Positions 46,201 to 55,405 of a DNA stretch of 64,000 nt are shown piece after piece. How positions within the stretch are numbered: the stretch's first letter is position 1; each line of letters starts with the position of its first letter. The DNA comes from Candidatus Obscuribacterales bacterium. Lineage in GTDB: Bacteria > Cyanobacteriota > Vampirovibrionia > Obscuribacterales > Obscuribacteraceae. The notes under the pieces are model-generated. The model worked only from the letters and a program-made list of their open reading frames with translations. It was not told the DNA's origin and ran no database searches. The DNA lies in assembly GCA_031292355.1 (NCBI GenBank), contig JARLHI010000003.1:62001-126000 (forward strand), written 5' to 3'. Made by a program: the position numbers and the translations under genes.

Positions 46201-46540
46201 AGACCTGCACCTTACTAGTCTCCATATTATCTACTAAATTGATCCAGTCTTATCAGTTGACGCCAAGAGGTGACGGCATTGGCCTTCCTCTTTGCACCTG
46301 TGTTCTGCCCCTCAATTATGGTCAATGGTCACGTTTCGTCGAGATTCTTGATATTCATTGAAGTTCTAAGGTCCGGCTCGATTTTAAATGCTTTAATGTA
46401 GCAGCCGTTACTGCGCTATTGAGCCGGTATCAGCTGCTCAACAGTGTCCAAGCGGTAATGGACTGATCCAGTCAATTCGCCAAATTGGCATCAAATAGCA
46501 AAGCGATTCAAGTCCGATTGATTCGAAATGGAGAAGCAAA
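46201..46540. promoter_or_regulatory. Divergent control region between the histidine-kinase-like gene and zwf
   Basis: 340 bases without a gene. It must hold the promoters for the minus-strand kinase gene and for zwf, but no -35/-10 pair stands out. GGAGAAG just before the zwf ATG is the only strong signal. No tRNA or known RNA family was recognised. Confidence 0.35.
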
Positions 46541-48079
46541 ATGGTAACGGCTCAGGCAATCGAGAAATCTCAGACGCAAAACGTGCCCAAAACGGGACCT
46601 TGCGTCATGATCATATTTGGTGCAGCTGGTGATTTGACGAAAAGGAAGTTGTTTCCCGCACTACTTAATCTGTCTGCCAACAACATGCTGTCCGATCAAT
46701 TTGCAATTCTTGGAATCGCCAGAGCCGACAAAAATACCGATCAATTCAGACAGGAGTTGTCTGGTGAAATAAAAGAGTTCGCCACCAGTGAAATCGATCA
46801 AAAATCGTGGGACTGGTTTCTCAATCGAACCTTCTACAAACGCGGCAATTTCGACGAAAAAACAACATACGATAATCTCGGTGCTGAGCTTGCCAAACTC
46901 GATAAGGACTTTGGCACCGAAGCCAATTATTTGTTTTATTTAGCGACTGCTCCAGAATATTTCTCCAAAATTGTTGATTCACTCAAGGAAGCGAATCTTC
47001 TCGATGAATCCGATGGACACTGGCGCAGAGTAGTACTAGAGAAACCATTCGGTCATGATTTGAAATCGGCCGAGGATTTGAATAAGGACCTGCTCAAAAA
47101 TATTGGCGAAGACCAGATTTTTCGAATCGATCACTATCTGGGCAAAGAGACAGTTCAAAACATCATGGTGTTTAGATTTGCCAATGGTTTCTTTGAACCG
47201 CTCTGGAATAACCATTACATCGACCATGTGCAAATAACGGTTTCGGAAAGCGTTGGCGTGGAGATGCGAGGTAACTATTACGACCACACAGGCGCCCTGC
47301 GTGATATGGTCTCGAATCATCTTCTCCAGCTCGTTGCGCTTGCGGCAATGGAGCCACCAACATCGTTTACAGCGAATGCTGTGCGTGATGAAAAGGCGAA
47401 AGTGCTCAACGCTGTCCAACCAATCCAGCCCGAGCAGGTCGCTAAGGTGGCAGTCAGAGGGCAGTACGGTAAAGGAGCTGTGCGCGGCAAGCAAATGAAC
47501 GCTTATCGCGACGAGCCACGCATCGACAAAGAATCTAATACAGATACTTTTGTCGCCCTCAAGATTATGATTGATAACTGGCGCTGGGCAGGCGTTCCAT
47601 TTTATTTGCGCACTGGCAAAGCAATGGGTGACAGACGTAGTGAAATCGCCATTCAATTCAAACAAGCACCATATGCGATGTTCCGCGACACACCAGTTGA
47701 TACTTTGAGCAAGAATTTCCTGGTTCTACACATTCAGCCTGAAGAGCGAATTTCATTGGAATTCGAGGCGAAAATTCCTGGACCGTTTGTGCGTATGACA
47801 CCAGTCAGCATGCATTTTGATTACAAAGACTTCTTCGGCGCTCAGCCAAGCACTGGCTATGAGACGTTGATTTATGATTGCATCCTTGGTGATGCAACTT
47901 TGTTCAACCGCGCTGATAATGTCGAAGCTGGCTGGAGAGTGGTCGAGCCTATTCTGGAAACGTGGGCCAAAGAAAAAGAAGCCAATTTCCCGAACTATGC
48001 AGCTGGTTCGATGGGACCAGATGCCGCCGATCGTCTGATTCAAAATGACGGACGCGCATGGAGAGTTATCGAAAAATGA
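46541..48079 (+). CDS. zwf: Glucose-6-phosphate 1-dehydrogenase
   Basis: First enzyme of the oxidative pentose-phosphate pathway, making NADPH. The coenzyme loop IFGAAGDLTKRKLFPAL and the active-site R-I-D-H-Y-L-G-K-E are present, as are the preceding E-K-P-F-G-H-D and the later TGKAMGDRRSEIAIQFK. At 512 residues it has the standard length. GGAGAAG precedes the ATG. It overlaps glk by four bases (ATGA), so glucose phosphorylation and oxidation are coupled. No pgl, gnd or opcA gene is visible nearby. Confidence 0.96.
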   Translation: MVTAQAIEKSQTQNVPKTGPCVMIIFGAAGDLTKRKLFPALLNLSANNMLSDQFAILGIARADKNTDQFRQELSGEIKEFATSEIDQKSWDWFLNRTFYKRGNFDEKTTYDNLGAELAKLDKDFGTEANYLFYLATAPEYFSKIVDSLKEANLLDESDGHWRRVVLEKPFGHDLKSAEDLNKDLLKNIGEDQIFRIDHYLGKETVQNIMVFRFANGFFEPLWNNHYIDHVQITVSESVGVEMRGNYYDHTGALRDMVSNHLLQLVALAAMEPPTSFTANAVRDEKAKVLNAVQPIQPEQVAKVAVRGQYGKGAVRGKQMNAYRDEPRIDKESNTDTFVALKIMIDNWRWAGVPFYLRTGKAMGDRRSEIAIQFKQAPYAMFRDTPVDTLSKNFLVLHIQPEERISLEFEAKIPGPFVRMTPVSMHFDYKDFFGAQPSTGYETLIYDCILGDATLFNRADNVEAGWRVVEPILETWAKEKEANFPNYAAGSMGPDAADRLIQNDGRAWRVIEK

Positions 48080-49107
48080 TTCTGTCAGGCGATATCGGCG
48101 GTACGAATTCCCGTCTGGCATTCTTTGAAGATATTGATGGATCGCTGGTCTGGAAGTTACAGGCTAAATATCCAAGTGGCAAATATAATAATCTAACTGA
48201 AATTGTCGAAGAATTTGTCGAGAGTTATCATCTTGAAGTTGATTACGCCTGTTTCGGTATTGCTGGACCTGTCGTAAACGGTCGTGCTCAGACTACGAAT
48301 TTGCCCTGGATTGTTGATGCCGTTGATCTCGCGCAGGTTTTAAAAATCGAAAAAGCGCACTTGATCAATGACCTGGAAGCAAACACCTGGGGGATCGAAG
48401 TTCTGCAACCCGAAGACTTTTCCATTTTGAATTTCGGTAGCAGCGGTGCATCAGGCAATTGCGCGGTTATTTCAGCAGGCACAGGTCTCGGTCAAGCCGG
48501 AATGTATTTTGATGGCGTCAAACATCATCCATTTGCTTGCGAAGGTGGTCATGCCGACTTTGCTCCCAGAGATGAAATGCAGGTTGACTTGCTTAATTAT
48601 TTACTGAAGCGATTCGAGCACGTGAGCTGGGAGCGGCTTTTGTCTGGACCTGGCATAGTCAATATTTACGAATTCATGCGCGACTCGGAGCGTGCCCCTG
48701 AGCCGAGCTGGCTTTTAGACGCAATGAAAGATGATGAGCCAGCAAGAGTAATTACCGAATACGGTATGAGTGGAACATCGCTACTTTGCGAAAAGACCTT
48801 GAATTTATTCTGTGCGCTCTATGGCTCCGAAGCAGGCAATCTCGCATTAAAGACGATGGCCCTTGGTGGAATCTATCTTGGTGGTGGCATCGCACCAAAG
48901 ATTCATTCTCGACTTAAAGATGGTATCTTCATGCGCGAGTTCATAGATAAAGGACGCATGCGTCCACTGCTGGAATCAGTGCCAGTGCGCATTATTCTCA
49001 ATGAAAATACAGCGCTTTTAGGAGCTGCTCACTACGCTTCAGAGCACTCAGAATTAAAACCACGAGTAAGAGAAATCATTCCGACATCGCCCCGACAAGC
49101 GGTCTAG
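48076..49107 (+). CDS. glk: Glucokinase
   Basis: ATP-dependent phosphorylation of glucose to glucose 6-phosphate, feeding zwf. The ATG at 48076 shares ATGA with the zwf stop; an earlier in-frame ATG (48058) lies within zwf and would add six residues before the usual start. The phosphate-1 motif is LSGDIGGTNSRLAFFE. Glucose-binding segments are LINDLEAN (with Asp) and ISAGTGLGQAGM, and CEGGHADFAPRD follows. The adenosine segment GGIYLGGGIAPK is clear. The form matches the Glk family of E. coli and cyanobacteria rather than ROK kinases. Confidence 0.94.
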   Translation: MILSGDIGGTNSRLAFFEDIDGSLVWKLQAKYPSGKYNNLTEIVEEFVESYHLEVDYACFGIAGPVVNGRAQTTNLPWIVDAVDLAQVLKIEKAHLINDLEANTWGIEVLQPEDFSILNFGSSGASGNCAVISAGTGLGQAGMYFDGVKHHPFACEGGHADFAPRDEMQVDLLNYLLKRFEHVSWERLLSGPGIVNIYEFMRDSERAPEPSWLLDAMKDDEPARVITEYGMSGTSLLCEKTLNLFCALYGSEAGNLALKTMALGGIYLGGGIAPKIHSRLKDGIFMREFIDKGRMRPLLESVPVRIILNENTALLGAAHYASEHSELKPRVREIIPTSPRQAV

Positions 49108-49147
49108 AGATCCTAGAAAATTGCTGGAAATTTAAGGAGCGAACAAT

Positions 49148-49933
49148 ATGTCTAGTTTCGACTACACAGGTAAAACGGCATTAGTAACTGGTGCCTCAGC
49201 CGGTATCGGCGTTGAATTCGCGCAGCAACTGGCGGCAAGAGGCTGCACCGTAGTTCTGGTAGCACGACGGAAGGATAGATTGGACGAGCTGGCAAGCAAA
49301 TTGCTAGAAGGCAATATGAAAGCGTTTGTGTGCGAGGCTGACTTGTCCAAAGTAGAGGCAGTCAAAGAAATTCGCTCTTTCGTTGATGCCAATAACCTCA
49401 AAGTCGATATTCTCGTTAACAATGCTGGGTTTGGAACATATGGCCCGTTTTTAGAACAGAATGCCGAACGCGAGCTGGAAGAAGTGGCGGTCAATATCAC
49501 GGCCGTTGTAGCTCTATGCCACGAATTTATTCCACTTATGGCGAAACGCGGGCATGGTGCGGTAATCAATGTAGCTTCGGTAGCTGGTTTTCAACCGCTT
49601 GGTTTTATGGCCGTTTATGCTGCCACCAAGGCTTTCGTTCTGTCCTTTTCTGAGGCTCTATGGGCTGAACTTACTCCACATAGAATTCGCGTTCTGGCTG
49701 TGTGTCCAGGTCCTGTGCAAACTGAGTTTTTCAAAATCGCAGGCAGCCGAGCGAAGGGCGCTGTCGAGACTCCGTCACATTGTGTGCAGATGGCCTTGCA
49801 CGCCCTCGATAAAAAACGCAGCTTCGTCGTCACAGGTGGTATCGCCAACAGTGTGCTGACTGAGGTCAGTCGCTTCACCAGTCGTGGTGTGGCAGCAAGA
49901 GCTGGAGCTCTCGCTTTGAAACCGAAACGTTGA
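49148..49933 (+). CDS. Short-chain dehydrogenase/reductase
   Basis: Classical SDR of 261 residues with TGASAGIGVEFA at the cofactor turn, NNAGFG, the catalytic Ser in NVASVAGF and Y-A-A-T-K. The residue after the second strand, VARRKDRLDELA with Arg, suggests NADP. AAGGAG is close before the ATG. It is 40 bases after glk in the same direction and may belong to the same transcript. The substrate is unknown. Annotations for close forms are often 'SDR family oxidoreductase, DltE- or YqjQ-like'. Confidence 0.88.
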   Translation: MSSFDYTGKTALVTGASAGIGVEFAQQLAARGCTVVLVARRKDRLDELASKLLEGNMKAFVCEADLSKVEAVKEIRSFVDANNLKVDILVNNAGFGTYGPFLEQNAERELEEVAVNITAVVALCHEFIPLMAKRGHGAVINVASVAGFQPLGFMAVYAATKAFVLSFSEALWAELTPHRIRVLAVCPGPVQTEFFKIAGSRAKGAVETPSHCVQMALHALDKKRSFVVTGGIANSVLTEVSRFTSRGVAARAGALALKPKR

Positions 49934-49941
49934 TTCAAAAG

Positions 49942-50226
49942 TTAGTTATTTTCGTGGTTCTGGAACGAAGCGTGCGAATCAGCGCCATCGTCATCGGATT
50001 CGGATTTATTGGCTAAATCATCTCTGTAGACTTGAATTGCTGCCTTGACGTACGGGGCCGCAATAAAAGCACCAGCTGCGGTGGCTGCGCCAACGACGAA
50101 AGGAAAAAGTCCGCCACCTTTTTTGACTACTTTTATAGCTGTTTGAGCTGATTTCTTGTCTTTGAGAACGGTATTTTTAAGTATCCACCAGATAGCAGGA
50201 AAGAGTTTAAAAATGAGGCTGAACAT
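49942..50226 (-). CDS. Small membrane protein of unknown function
   Basis: 94 residues with a hydrophobic head (MFSLIFKLFPAIWWIL), a Lys-rich loop, a Gly/Ala-rich helix (FVVGAATAAGAFIAAPYV) and an acidic, Ser/Asp-rich tail. Two membrane helices or one plus an amphipathic helix are likely. It follows the saccharopine-dehydrogenase-like gene by 9 bases and converges with the SDR gene. The Ala/Gly-rich helix with basic and acidic flanks recalls magnetosome- or YtxH-type proteins only loosely. Confidence 0.55.
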   Translation of the reverse strand: MFSLIFKLFPAIWWILKNTVLKDKKSAQTAIKVVKKGGGLFPFVVGAATAAGAFIAAPYVKAAIQVYRDDLANKSESDDDGADSHASFQNHENN

Positions 50227-50235
50227 AATTTTGAC

Positions 50236-51336
50236 CTACGCTTGTTTTGATAATTGAGCGACTGTGGTATCGGTTACGGTGACTCCACGTTCCAGTAAAT
50301 CGGCGATTACCATCTTAGCTATGTCGGGATTTTTGCCTAGATGTTCCGGCGGGTGAACGCCGGGCTCAGTAAAGACTTTCTTGGCTAAAAGCATAGCTAC
50401 TGCCGCCGTTGTATAACCTGTCGTGCGGCTCATCGCCGATTGTTCGCCGACTTTGCGGTCAATCAAACGCCACGAACGCTTTTCCTTGCCTTTGCCGGCT
50501 TCGACAACCATTAAGAGCACGTCTGGAAATTCTTCGGCTGGATATTGCTTCCCGAACAGATTGCCCAAAGCCTTAGTGGTTGCCGCATCTTTGAAACAGC
50601 CTATTTCATCAAGCAGTTTCATCGTTTGCAAGTGTCCAGTCCAACGAATTGTCAATTCGGCCATATCTGGTACATCAGGGAAAGAAGTCAAAAGTGTGCG
50701 CAGACCGTCGCTTAGGAACAATTGCAATGCACCAAGCTCCGCGTCGACATATTCATCAAAGGGGTAATCCATTGGATTTGGTTGAATGTCAGCGCCATTC
50801 TTTCTGGCTCGAGCAGGTCGAATATATTCTGAGACCAAATCGTGCGGATTGAAGTAAATGGCGTGGTGGAAGCCTTTGGTAGGCTTTTGCGGCATGCCAC
50901 CCACTAGAATTCTCACGAAATCTAGCCCACCCAATTCTGCATAAGCACTTGCAGCAAGGATATGACTGAGTCCAGGGGCTACACCACAGTCAACAACGCA
51001 ACAAGCACCGTTAGCCACAGCCGCCTGGTGCAGGCTCAAAGGCGGTTCGGGTGTGAAGCTTACATCGACTGTCGCAATGCCGGTTTTAATCAGGTTGCTC
51101 AAAGCTTCATGTGAAATCTCGCTTGGCACCGCTAAAACAGCACTGTCACATCCTGCGACAGCGGTTTTCACCTGCTTCTCTTGCAGTACATCGCAGGCCA
51201 CAAACTTGGCTCCAGCAGGCATGGATGCCGGTTTGTTCAAATCGGCGATGATTACGTTTGGTTTTTCTTGGCGCTCGAGCAGGTTTTGAGCGATTACTCG
51301 CCCTTGCATGCCGCCGCCGAATATAATTATTTGCAT
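50236..51336 (-). CDS. Saccharopine dehydrogenase-like NAD(P)-binding oxidoreductase
   Basis: Rossmann-fold enzyme of the saccharopine/lysine-6-dehydrogenase group (366 residues from the ATG at 51336, which opens the fold: IIIFGGGMQGRVIAQNLL). An acid ends the second strand (VIIADLNK), indicating NAD. VDCGVAPGLSHILA is the family's conserved segment before the second domain, and GGMPQKPTKGFHHAIYFNPH also matches. The C-terminal domain includes SAMSRTTGYTTAAVA. No saccharopine reductase or lysine genes are nearby, so the substrate is unknown. The ribosome site is weak. Confidence 0.8.
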   Translation of the reverse strand: MQIIIFGGGMQGRVIAQNLLERQEKPNVIIADLNKPASMPAGAKFVACDVLQEKQVKTAVAGCDSAVLAVPSEISHEALSNLIKTGIATVDVSFTPEPPLSLHQAAVANGACCVVDCGVAPGLSHILAASAYAELGGLDFVRILVGGMPQKPTKGFHHAIYFNPHDLVSEYIRPARARKNGADIQPNPMDYPFDEYVDAELGALQLFLSDGLRTLLTSFPDVPDMAELTIRWTGHLQTMKLLDEIGCFKDAATTKALGNLFGKQYPAEEFPDVLLMVVEAGKGKEKRSWRLIDRKVGEQSAMSRTTGYTTAAVAMLLAKKVFTEPGVHPPEHLGKNPDIAKMVIADLLERGVTVTDTTVAQLSKQA

Positions 51337-51373
51337 CGCCAAAGTATAAATTATGGCTATGTTCACTTCAAGT

Positions 51374-52072
51374 TCATTTGGCTGAACAAAAAAGCTCGTT
51401 TAAGGCAACAGGATCTACAGCCACTGACAGCAATTTGTCTTTAACCGCGCGCTTCATCCGGTCACCGGTTGTCTGTTCCATATTGAGTTGAAACGCCAGA
51501 CTTGCCCCATAAAAGAGTGCATTGAACTCAAAGGCAATCTGCTCGGCATCAGTGTCTAGCTTGAGTTCGCCAGTTTCTATTGACTCTCTAATCAGTCGTT
51601 CCATATATTTCAGCCAGTCGCGCATTGTCTTGGCTACCACATCACGCATGGGGCCCTGGCGGCCGTCATATTCAGCGGCAACATTAGTAAAAAATTCCCC
51701 GCCAAAGAACACCGCCCGGTCTCCGTACTCGAGCCAGACTGTGCACAGCGTCCACAATCTCTCGACGCCTTTTCGGGTTTTAAGTGCTGGCTGCATCACC
51801 TCTTCGTTGAAGATCGTGCAGGCTTCATTGAATGTGGATAGCTGCAGGTCCTCTTTCGATTTAAAGTGAGCAAACAATCCGCTTTTGCTCATCTTTAACT
51901 CTGTCGCTAACTTGCCAATAGTCAGTGATTCCAGCCCTTCACTTGAAGCCATGGAGACGGCGGCACGCAGAATCAATTGTCTTGTTTGCTCGCCCTGTTT
52001 AGTCCGTTTGCGCGACGCCGAGCCAGCCTCTTTTGACTGTAAATGTAGACTGGCAAGGGGTTGCGGGCTCAT
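51374..52072 (-). CDS. TetR-family regulator of the acyl-CoA genes (inferred)
   Basis: 232 residues with a disordered basic head (residues 1-28) and a clear helix-turn-helix: RQLILRAAVSMASSEGLESL, then T-I-G-K-L-A-T-E-L-K-M-S-K-S-G-L-F-A-H-F. The ligand domain is of the TetR_C_39/YxaF-like kind with several aromatic residues. It is transcribed away from the thioesterase and acyl-CoA dehydrogenase genes. A perfect 12-base palindrome lies between its -35 and -10, so autorepression is likely. The ligand is perhaps an acyl-CoA, by context only. Confidence 0.88.
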   Translation of the reverse strand: MSPQPLASLHLQSKEAGSASRKRTKQGEQTRQLILRAAVSMASSEGLESLTIGKLATELKMSKSGLFAHFKSKEDLQLSTFNEACTIFNEEVMQPALKTRKGVERLWTLCTVWLEYGDRAVFFGGEFFTNVAAEYDGRQGPMRDVVAKTMRDWLKYMERLIRESIETGELKLDTDAEQIAFEFNALFYGASLAFQLNMEQTTGDRMKRAVKDKLLSVAVDPVALNELFCSAK

Positions 52073-52105
52073 CCGGAAAATTCCTATCTTAATTCTCTGA
52101 TTTCG

Positions 52106-52134
52106 AGTATATCAGATACGAACGTTCGTGCTAG
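52106..52134 (-). promoter_or_regulatory. tetR promoter with palindromic operator in the spacer
   Basis: On the minus strand -10 TATACT (52106-52111) is spaced 17 bases from a weak -35 (CTAGCA, 52129-52134). The perfect palindrome ACGAACGTTCGT (52118-52129) fills the spacer. It also lies about 40 bases before the thioesterase start. This is a standard place for a TetR operator controlling both directions. Confidence 0.75.
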
Positions 52135-52169
52135 CATTAATATTACGAGTGGATCGACCGGGAGTCAAA

Positions 52170-52730
52170 ATGGATTTTGTTGATATTGCAAAGGCAATTC
52201 GTGCCGGGAAGCCAGATATGGCCATGCCATTTCAGGTCAAACCCTACGATATAGATGTAGCTGGAATCGTTCACAACAGCGTCTACCACTGCTGGTTGGA
52301 TGATTTGCGCTGTGAGTTTCTCACAAGGGTACTGTCGGTTGAAGATCAAGTGGAGCTTGGTTTCATTCCAGTACTTGCCAGAACCGATATCAGTTATAAA
52401 AGGCCGATTAAGTTTGGCGATAAGATTTCAGCCGAACTGCGCTTGACTAACCTCGGCAAAATTAAATGGCGCATCGACTGCATATTTTTTGTCGGTTCAA
52501 CGGTTGTCACTGAGGCGATGCAGGAAGGTTGCGTTGTAGACTTACAGAGTCACAGACCAATACCGATGCCTGACTCCTTTCAAAGCTACTGGCAGACCAA
52601 ATTAGATTTGCTGTCAGGCAATGCGAATGCAACGTCAAGTAGCTTTCAAAATGTTGAGTCTTTTGTTGATTCCAGTGTTGATTCCAGTGTTGATATGTTC
52701 AGTGACCAGGCGGTAGTTTGTCCGGTTTGA
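52170..52730 (+). CDS. Acyl-CoA thioesterase of the hot-dog (4HBT) fold
   Basis: Hydrolyses or binds acyl-CoA thioesters. The ATG at 52170 has GGGAG five bases upstream; the longer GTG frame (52128) starts in the operator. The hot-dog signature is V-K-P-Y-D-I-D-V-A-G-I-V-H-N-S-V-Y, with the catalytic Asp (D-x-D/A-G-x-V) as in 4-hydroxybenzoyl-CoA thioesterase, then Y-K-R-P-I-K-F-G-D. The last 25 residues are Ser/Val/Asp-rich with a DSSV repeat from a 12-base tandem repeat. It precedes an acyl-CoA dehydrogenase and is divergent from the regulator, suggesting a fatty-acid module. Confidence 0.85.
   Translation: MDFVDIAKAIRAGKPDMAMPFQVKPYDIDVAGIVHNSVYHCWLDDLRCEFLTRVLSVEDQVELGFIPVLARTDISYKRPIKFGDKISAELRLTNLGKIKWRIDCIFFVGSTVVTEAMQEGCVVDLQSHRPIPMPDSFQSYWQTKLDLLSGNANATSSSFQNVESFVDSSVDSSVDMFSDQAVVCPV
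52665..52694 (+). repeat. Twelve-base tandem repeat in the thioesterase C-terminus
   Basis: GTTGATTCCAGT is present twice and a half (52665-52694), coding D-S-S-V units. Such repeats vary in copy number by slippage; here any change stays in frame. Confidence 0.8.
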
Positions 52731-52788
52731 TTCAAATTCAGAATCAAGAGTTTAAGCATTACAGGCGCGTTTTAAGAGGCGAAAGATT

Positions 52789-54759
52789 ATGTCTAGTGTC
52801 AAAGAAGAAGTAGATAAGCAACCAGAAGCCCAGGTTAGCTTCGCTGAGACAGCCATGCGGCTAGGTGGTAAAAGCGAGGAAGAATCAACACGAACTGGTA
52901 AGCTCGACATGGCCGACGATCAAGTCGAGCAGCTTTTTGCGCAGCAATACAAGACTTCGAACAGCCCTGTGCATAAGGCTGTCTGGGAGAACGAAACTCC
53001 CATCGCTCAGTTCATGACACCAAAACTGGACGCTGGACTGCTCGAGTTACCAGTGATGAAAAAGTCTCTGGAAGTGATTCAAAAGCATATCGATGCCAAG
53101 ACATTGATGAATGACAAGGGCAAAATCACCGAACAAGTGATTGCCGATCTCGGCGAAGCTGGCTACTGGGGGCTATTTATACCCCAACAATATGGCGGCT
53201 CCGGTTTATCGGTTCGTCAATTCATGAATTTCATTTCCGAAGTAGCATTGAGAGTACCGATGCTCGGCGGCCTTGCTTCAGTGCATAGTTGCATTGGTGC
53301 AGTCGATCCAATTGTCACCTTCGGTAACGAAGAACAAAAACAACGCTATCTGCCAAAACTTGCTAGTGGCGAAATGATTTCGGCTTTCGGCTTGACCGAA
53401 CCAAACGCAGGTTCTGACCTGACGGCACTGCGCACCACCGCCACCCTCAAAGGCGATAAATATGTATTGAACGGCGAAAAACTGTTTATCACCAATGCAC
53501 TTCTTGGTAGAACGGTTTGCGTAGTCGCTTTGATCGATGGTAAACCTGCGGCTTTGATTGTCGAATTTCCCAAAGAAGAAAGTGACAAATTCAAGCTGGT
53601 GCCATATGGCATTTATGCAGTGAAGCAGGCCACTAATCAAGGTTTTATCTTCAAAGACTTTGAAGTGCCAAAAGAGAATTTGCTGGTGCCAGCTGTAGGC
53701 GATGGCTTGACCATTGCTTACCACGGCCTCAATCGTGGACGTTTGGCACTTTGCGCCACTGCCGCTTCTGGTATGAAGGGAATGCTCGCAAATATCATTC
53801 CATGGGCGCAATTTAGGGAAACTTATGGTAACGCCATTGTCAAACGTGAGCTCGTACAAAGGCGCATCGCCAAAACGGCCGGTTTGATTGCTGGAGCAGA
53901 AGCGCTCTACAACTGGGGTTCATGGCTTTTAGACCAGGGCTATCGTGGAGAATTGGAATGCATTCTCGCCAAAATTTTTGGTTCAGAAGCACAAAAAGAA
54001 GTAGCCATTGAGTACTTGATGAAAACGCATGGTGGCAGATCGTTCTTACACGGACATCCTTTTGGTGACAATGTTCACGAATATCTAGCACCTTGTATTT
54101 ATGAAGGTGAGGGCGAAGTTCTGGGCATGGCGTTCTTTAAATCGCTGGCTAAGGACCACGGTGTTCGTTACATGGAACCAATTGGCAAAACGCTCGCTAA
54201 GCATAAAATCAAGAAGATGAATCCGTTTAACCCCGACCATGCGTGGAAATTGCGCAATGCCTTGATTCCTTATTCATTGTGGTATGCCGGAAAGTTCCTG
54301 GAATCAGAACATAATCCTGACCTTCCGACAATGAATCCAGTTTTGAAAGATCATATTGAATTTGCAGTGAAGCAATTGCATTCAACACCTTTTGAACTAA
54401 CTCATGCAATGATCAAGCACCAGTTAAAACTGACCGACAGACAATGCCGCATCGCTGATATGTCTGAGCGCATTCAGTGGATGATCATTATGCTTGTCAC
54501 AGCGTTGTGGGCACATCAAGATGGCGACCCGATCAAACAGGCATCTGCTGATGTTTTATGCCAATCAATTCGCTACAAACTTACAGGCGAACGAGCAACG
54601 GATGAATACTACAAAACACTGGTCAAGCTCGCCGATCAAATTGTAGAGAAAGGTTATCCGGGCATGAATCAAGTCACTGTCGAGAAAGTGCTTTTCCCTT
54701 ATAGCAAGACGGAAAAAGCTGAGAAAGCAGATAAGAAAGAAAAAGTAGCTAAAGCCTAA
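52789..54759 (+). CDS. Acyl-CoA dehydrogenase, long form
   Basis: FAD-dependent first step of fatty-acid beta-oxidation. At 656 residues it is longer than the usual 380-400, having a 75-residue disordered head and a C-terminal extra helical domain as in very-long-chain types. Family motifs are FGLTEPNAGSDLTA, YVLNGEKLFITNA and Y-E-G-E-G-E-V-L, where the Glu near Y-x-G-x-x-E may be the base. The segment GLFIPQQYGGSGLSVRQF is also typical. The Lys/Glu/Ala tail is low-complexity. It follows the thioesterase by 58 bases and is ended by a strong terminator. The chain-length range is not readable. Confidence 0.88.
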   Translation: MSSVKEEVDKQPEAQVSFAETAMRLGGKSEEESTRTGKLDMADDQVEQLFAQQYKTSNSPVHKAVWENETPIAQFMTPKLDAGLLELPVMKKSLEVIQKHIDAKTLMNDKGKITEQVIADLGEAGYWGLFIPQQYGGSGLSVRQFMNFISEVALRVPMLGGLASVHSCIGAVDPIVTFGNEEQKQRYLPKLASGEMISAFGLTEPNAGSDLTALRTTATLKGDKYVLNGEKLFITNALLGRTVCVVALIDGKPAALIVEFPKEESDKFKLVPYGIYAVKQATNQGFIFKDFEVPKENLLVPAVGDGLTIAYHGLNRGRLALCATAASGMKGMLANIIPWAQFRETYGNAIVKRELVQRRIAKTAGLIAGAEALYNWGSWLLDQGYRGELECILAKIFGSEAQKEVAIEYLMKTHGGRSFLHGHPFGDNVHEYLAPCIYEGEGEVLGMAFFKSLAKDHGVRYMEPIGKTLAKHKIKKMNPFNPDHAWKLRNALIPYSLWYAGKFLESEHNPDLPTMNPVLKDHIEFAVKQLHSTPFELTHAMIKHQLKLTDRQCRIADMSERIQWMIIMLVTALWAHQDGDPIKQASADVLCQSIRYKLTGERATDEYYKTLVKLADQIVEKGYPGMNQVTVEKVLFPYSKTEKAEKADKKEKVAKA

Positions 54760-54797
54760 GCTGGAGTTGCAACGGTATCAAGTGTAGTGACGACAGA

Positions 54798-54833
54798 AAA
54801 GAGGTATCGCAGAAAAGCGGTGCCTCTTTTTTT
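54798..54833. terminator. Terminator between acyl-CoA dehydrogenase and NTF2-like gene
   Basis: AAAGAGGTATCGC pairs with GCGGTGCCTCTTT (two G-U pairs) around AGAAAA, followed by a run of T to 54833. A TTTTCTG follows in the other direction, so it may serve both convergent genes. Confidence 0.88.
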
Positions 54834-54847
54834 GCACTAGAACAGCT

Positions 54848-55243
54848 TTAGTGTCTGGAGAACGCTGTGGATGGGGTTGTGTCCGAGTTCGTGTCGCTCT
54901 CTGCTATGTCCATACGTTCGATGAGACCGTTCGCGATTTTATAAGCGTGCCACACTTCGGTATCAGAAAGAACATCGCCATCAAGGCTCTTTACGAGTTG
55001 ATGAACTCTGACGTTAGTAATACCGTTTTCCTGTTCGATTATCTCAAGTGGTTCCACTAGGGGATCAAATTCCTGCCACTGACGGGTCCAGTAGGACCGA
55101 ATCTCTTCTTTGCCGACAACACGCCTGCCTTCTGATGCTTTGGGCCAGCTAACGTTCTCACTCATAAGGGCAAGAGCAGTGTCGATATCTCGATGATTGA
55201 AGGCCGCGTACGCCTGAGCTATCAATGTCTGTATGTTCAGCAT
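54848..55243 (-). CDS. NTF2-like (SnoaL-type) small protein
   Basis: 131 residues of the NTF2-like fold. The head IQTLIAQAYAAFNHRDIDTA followed by LMSENVSWPKASEG, then VVGKEEIRSYWTRQWQEF and a late W-H-A-Y-K-I-A-N-G-L-I are the family's usual order. GGAGG precedes the ATG. The pocket of such proteins serves as an isomerase or a binding site, and the activity is not predictable. It stands alone, divergent from the DUF4034-like gene. Confidence 0.85.
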   Translation of the reverse strand: MLNIQTLIAQAYAAFNHRDIDTALALMSENVSWPKASEGRRVVGKEEIRSYWTRQWQEFDPLVEPLEIIEQENGITNVRVHQLVKSLDGDVLSDTEVWHAYKIANGLIERMDIAESDTNSDTTPSTAFSRH

Positions 55244-55405
55244 GAATCCTCCAGAGTGGATACGTGCATTTTACACATCTTGGCGAAAAGGTAGGGAGCG
55301 CTACCGTTAACAGCTGAGCTGTGAAAAGGGTTAAACTGATGCTGCATATCTGCTCTATAGTGATCGAGTCGTGATCGAACAACACTCACCGGAGATAGTA
55401 AAAAA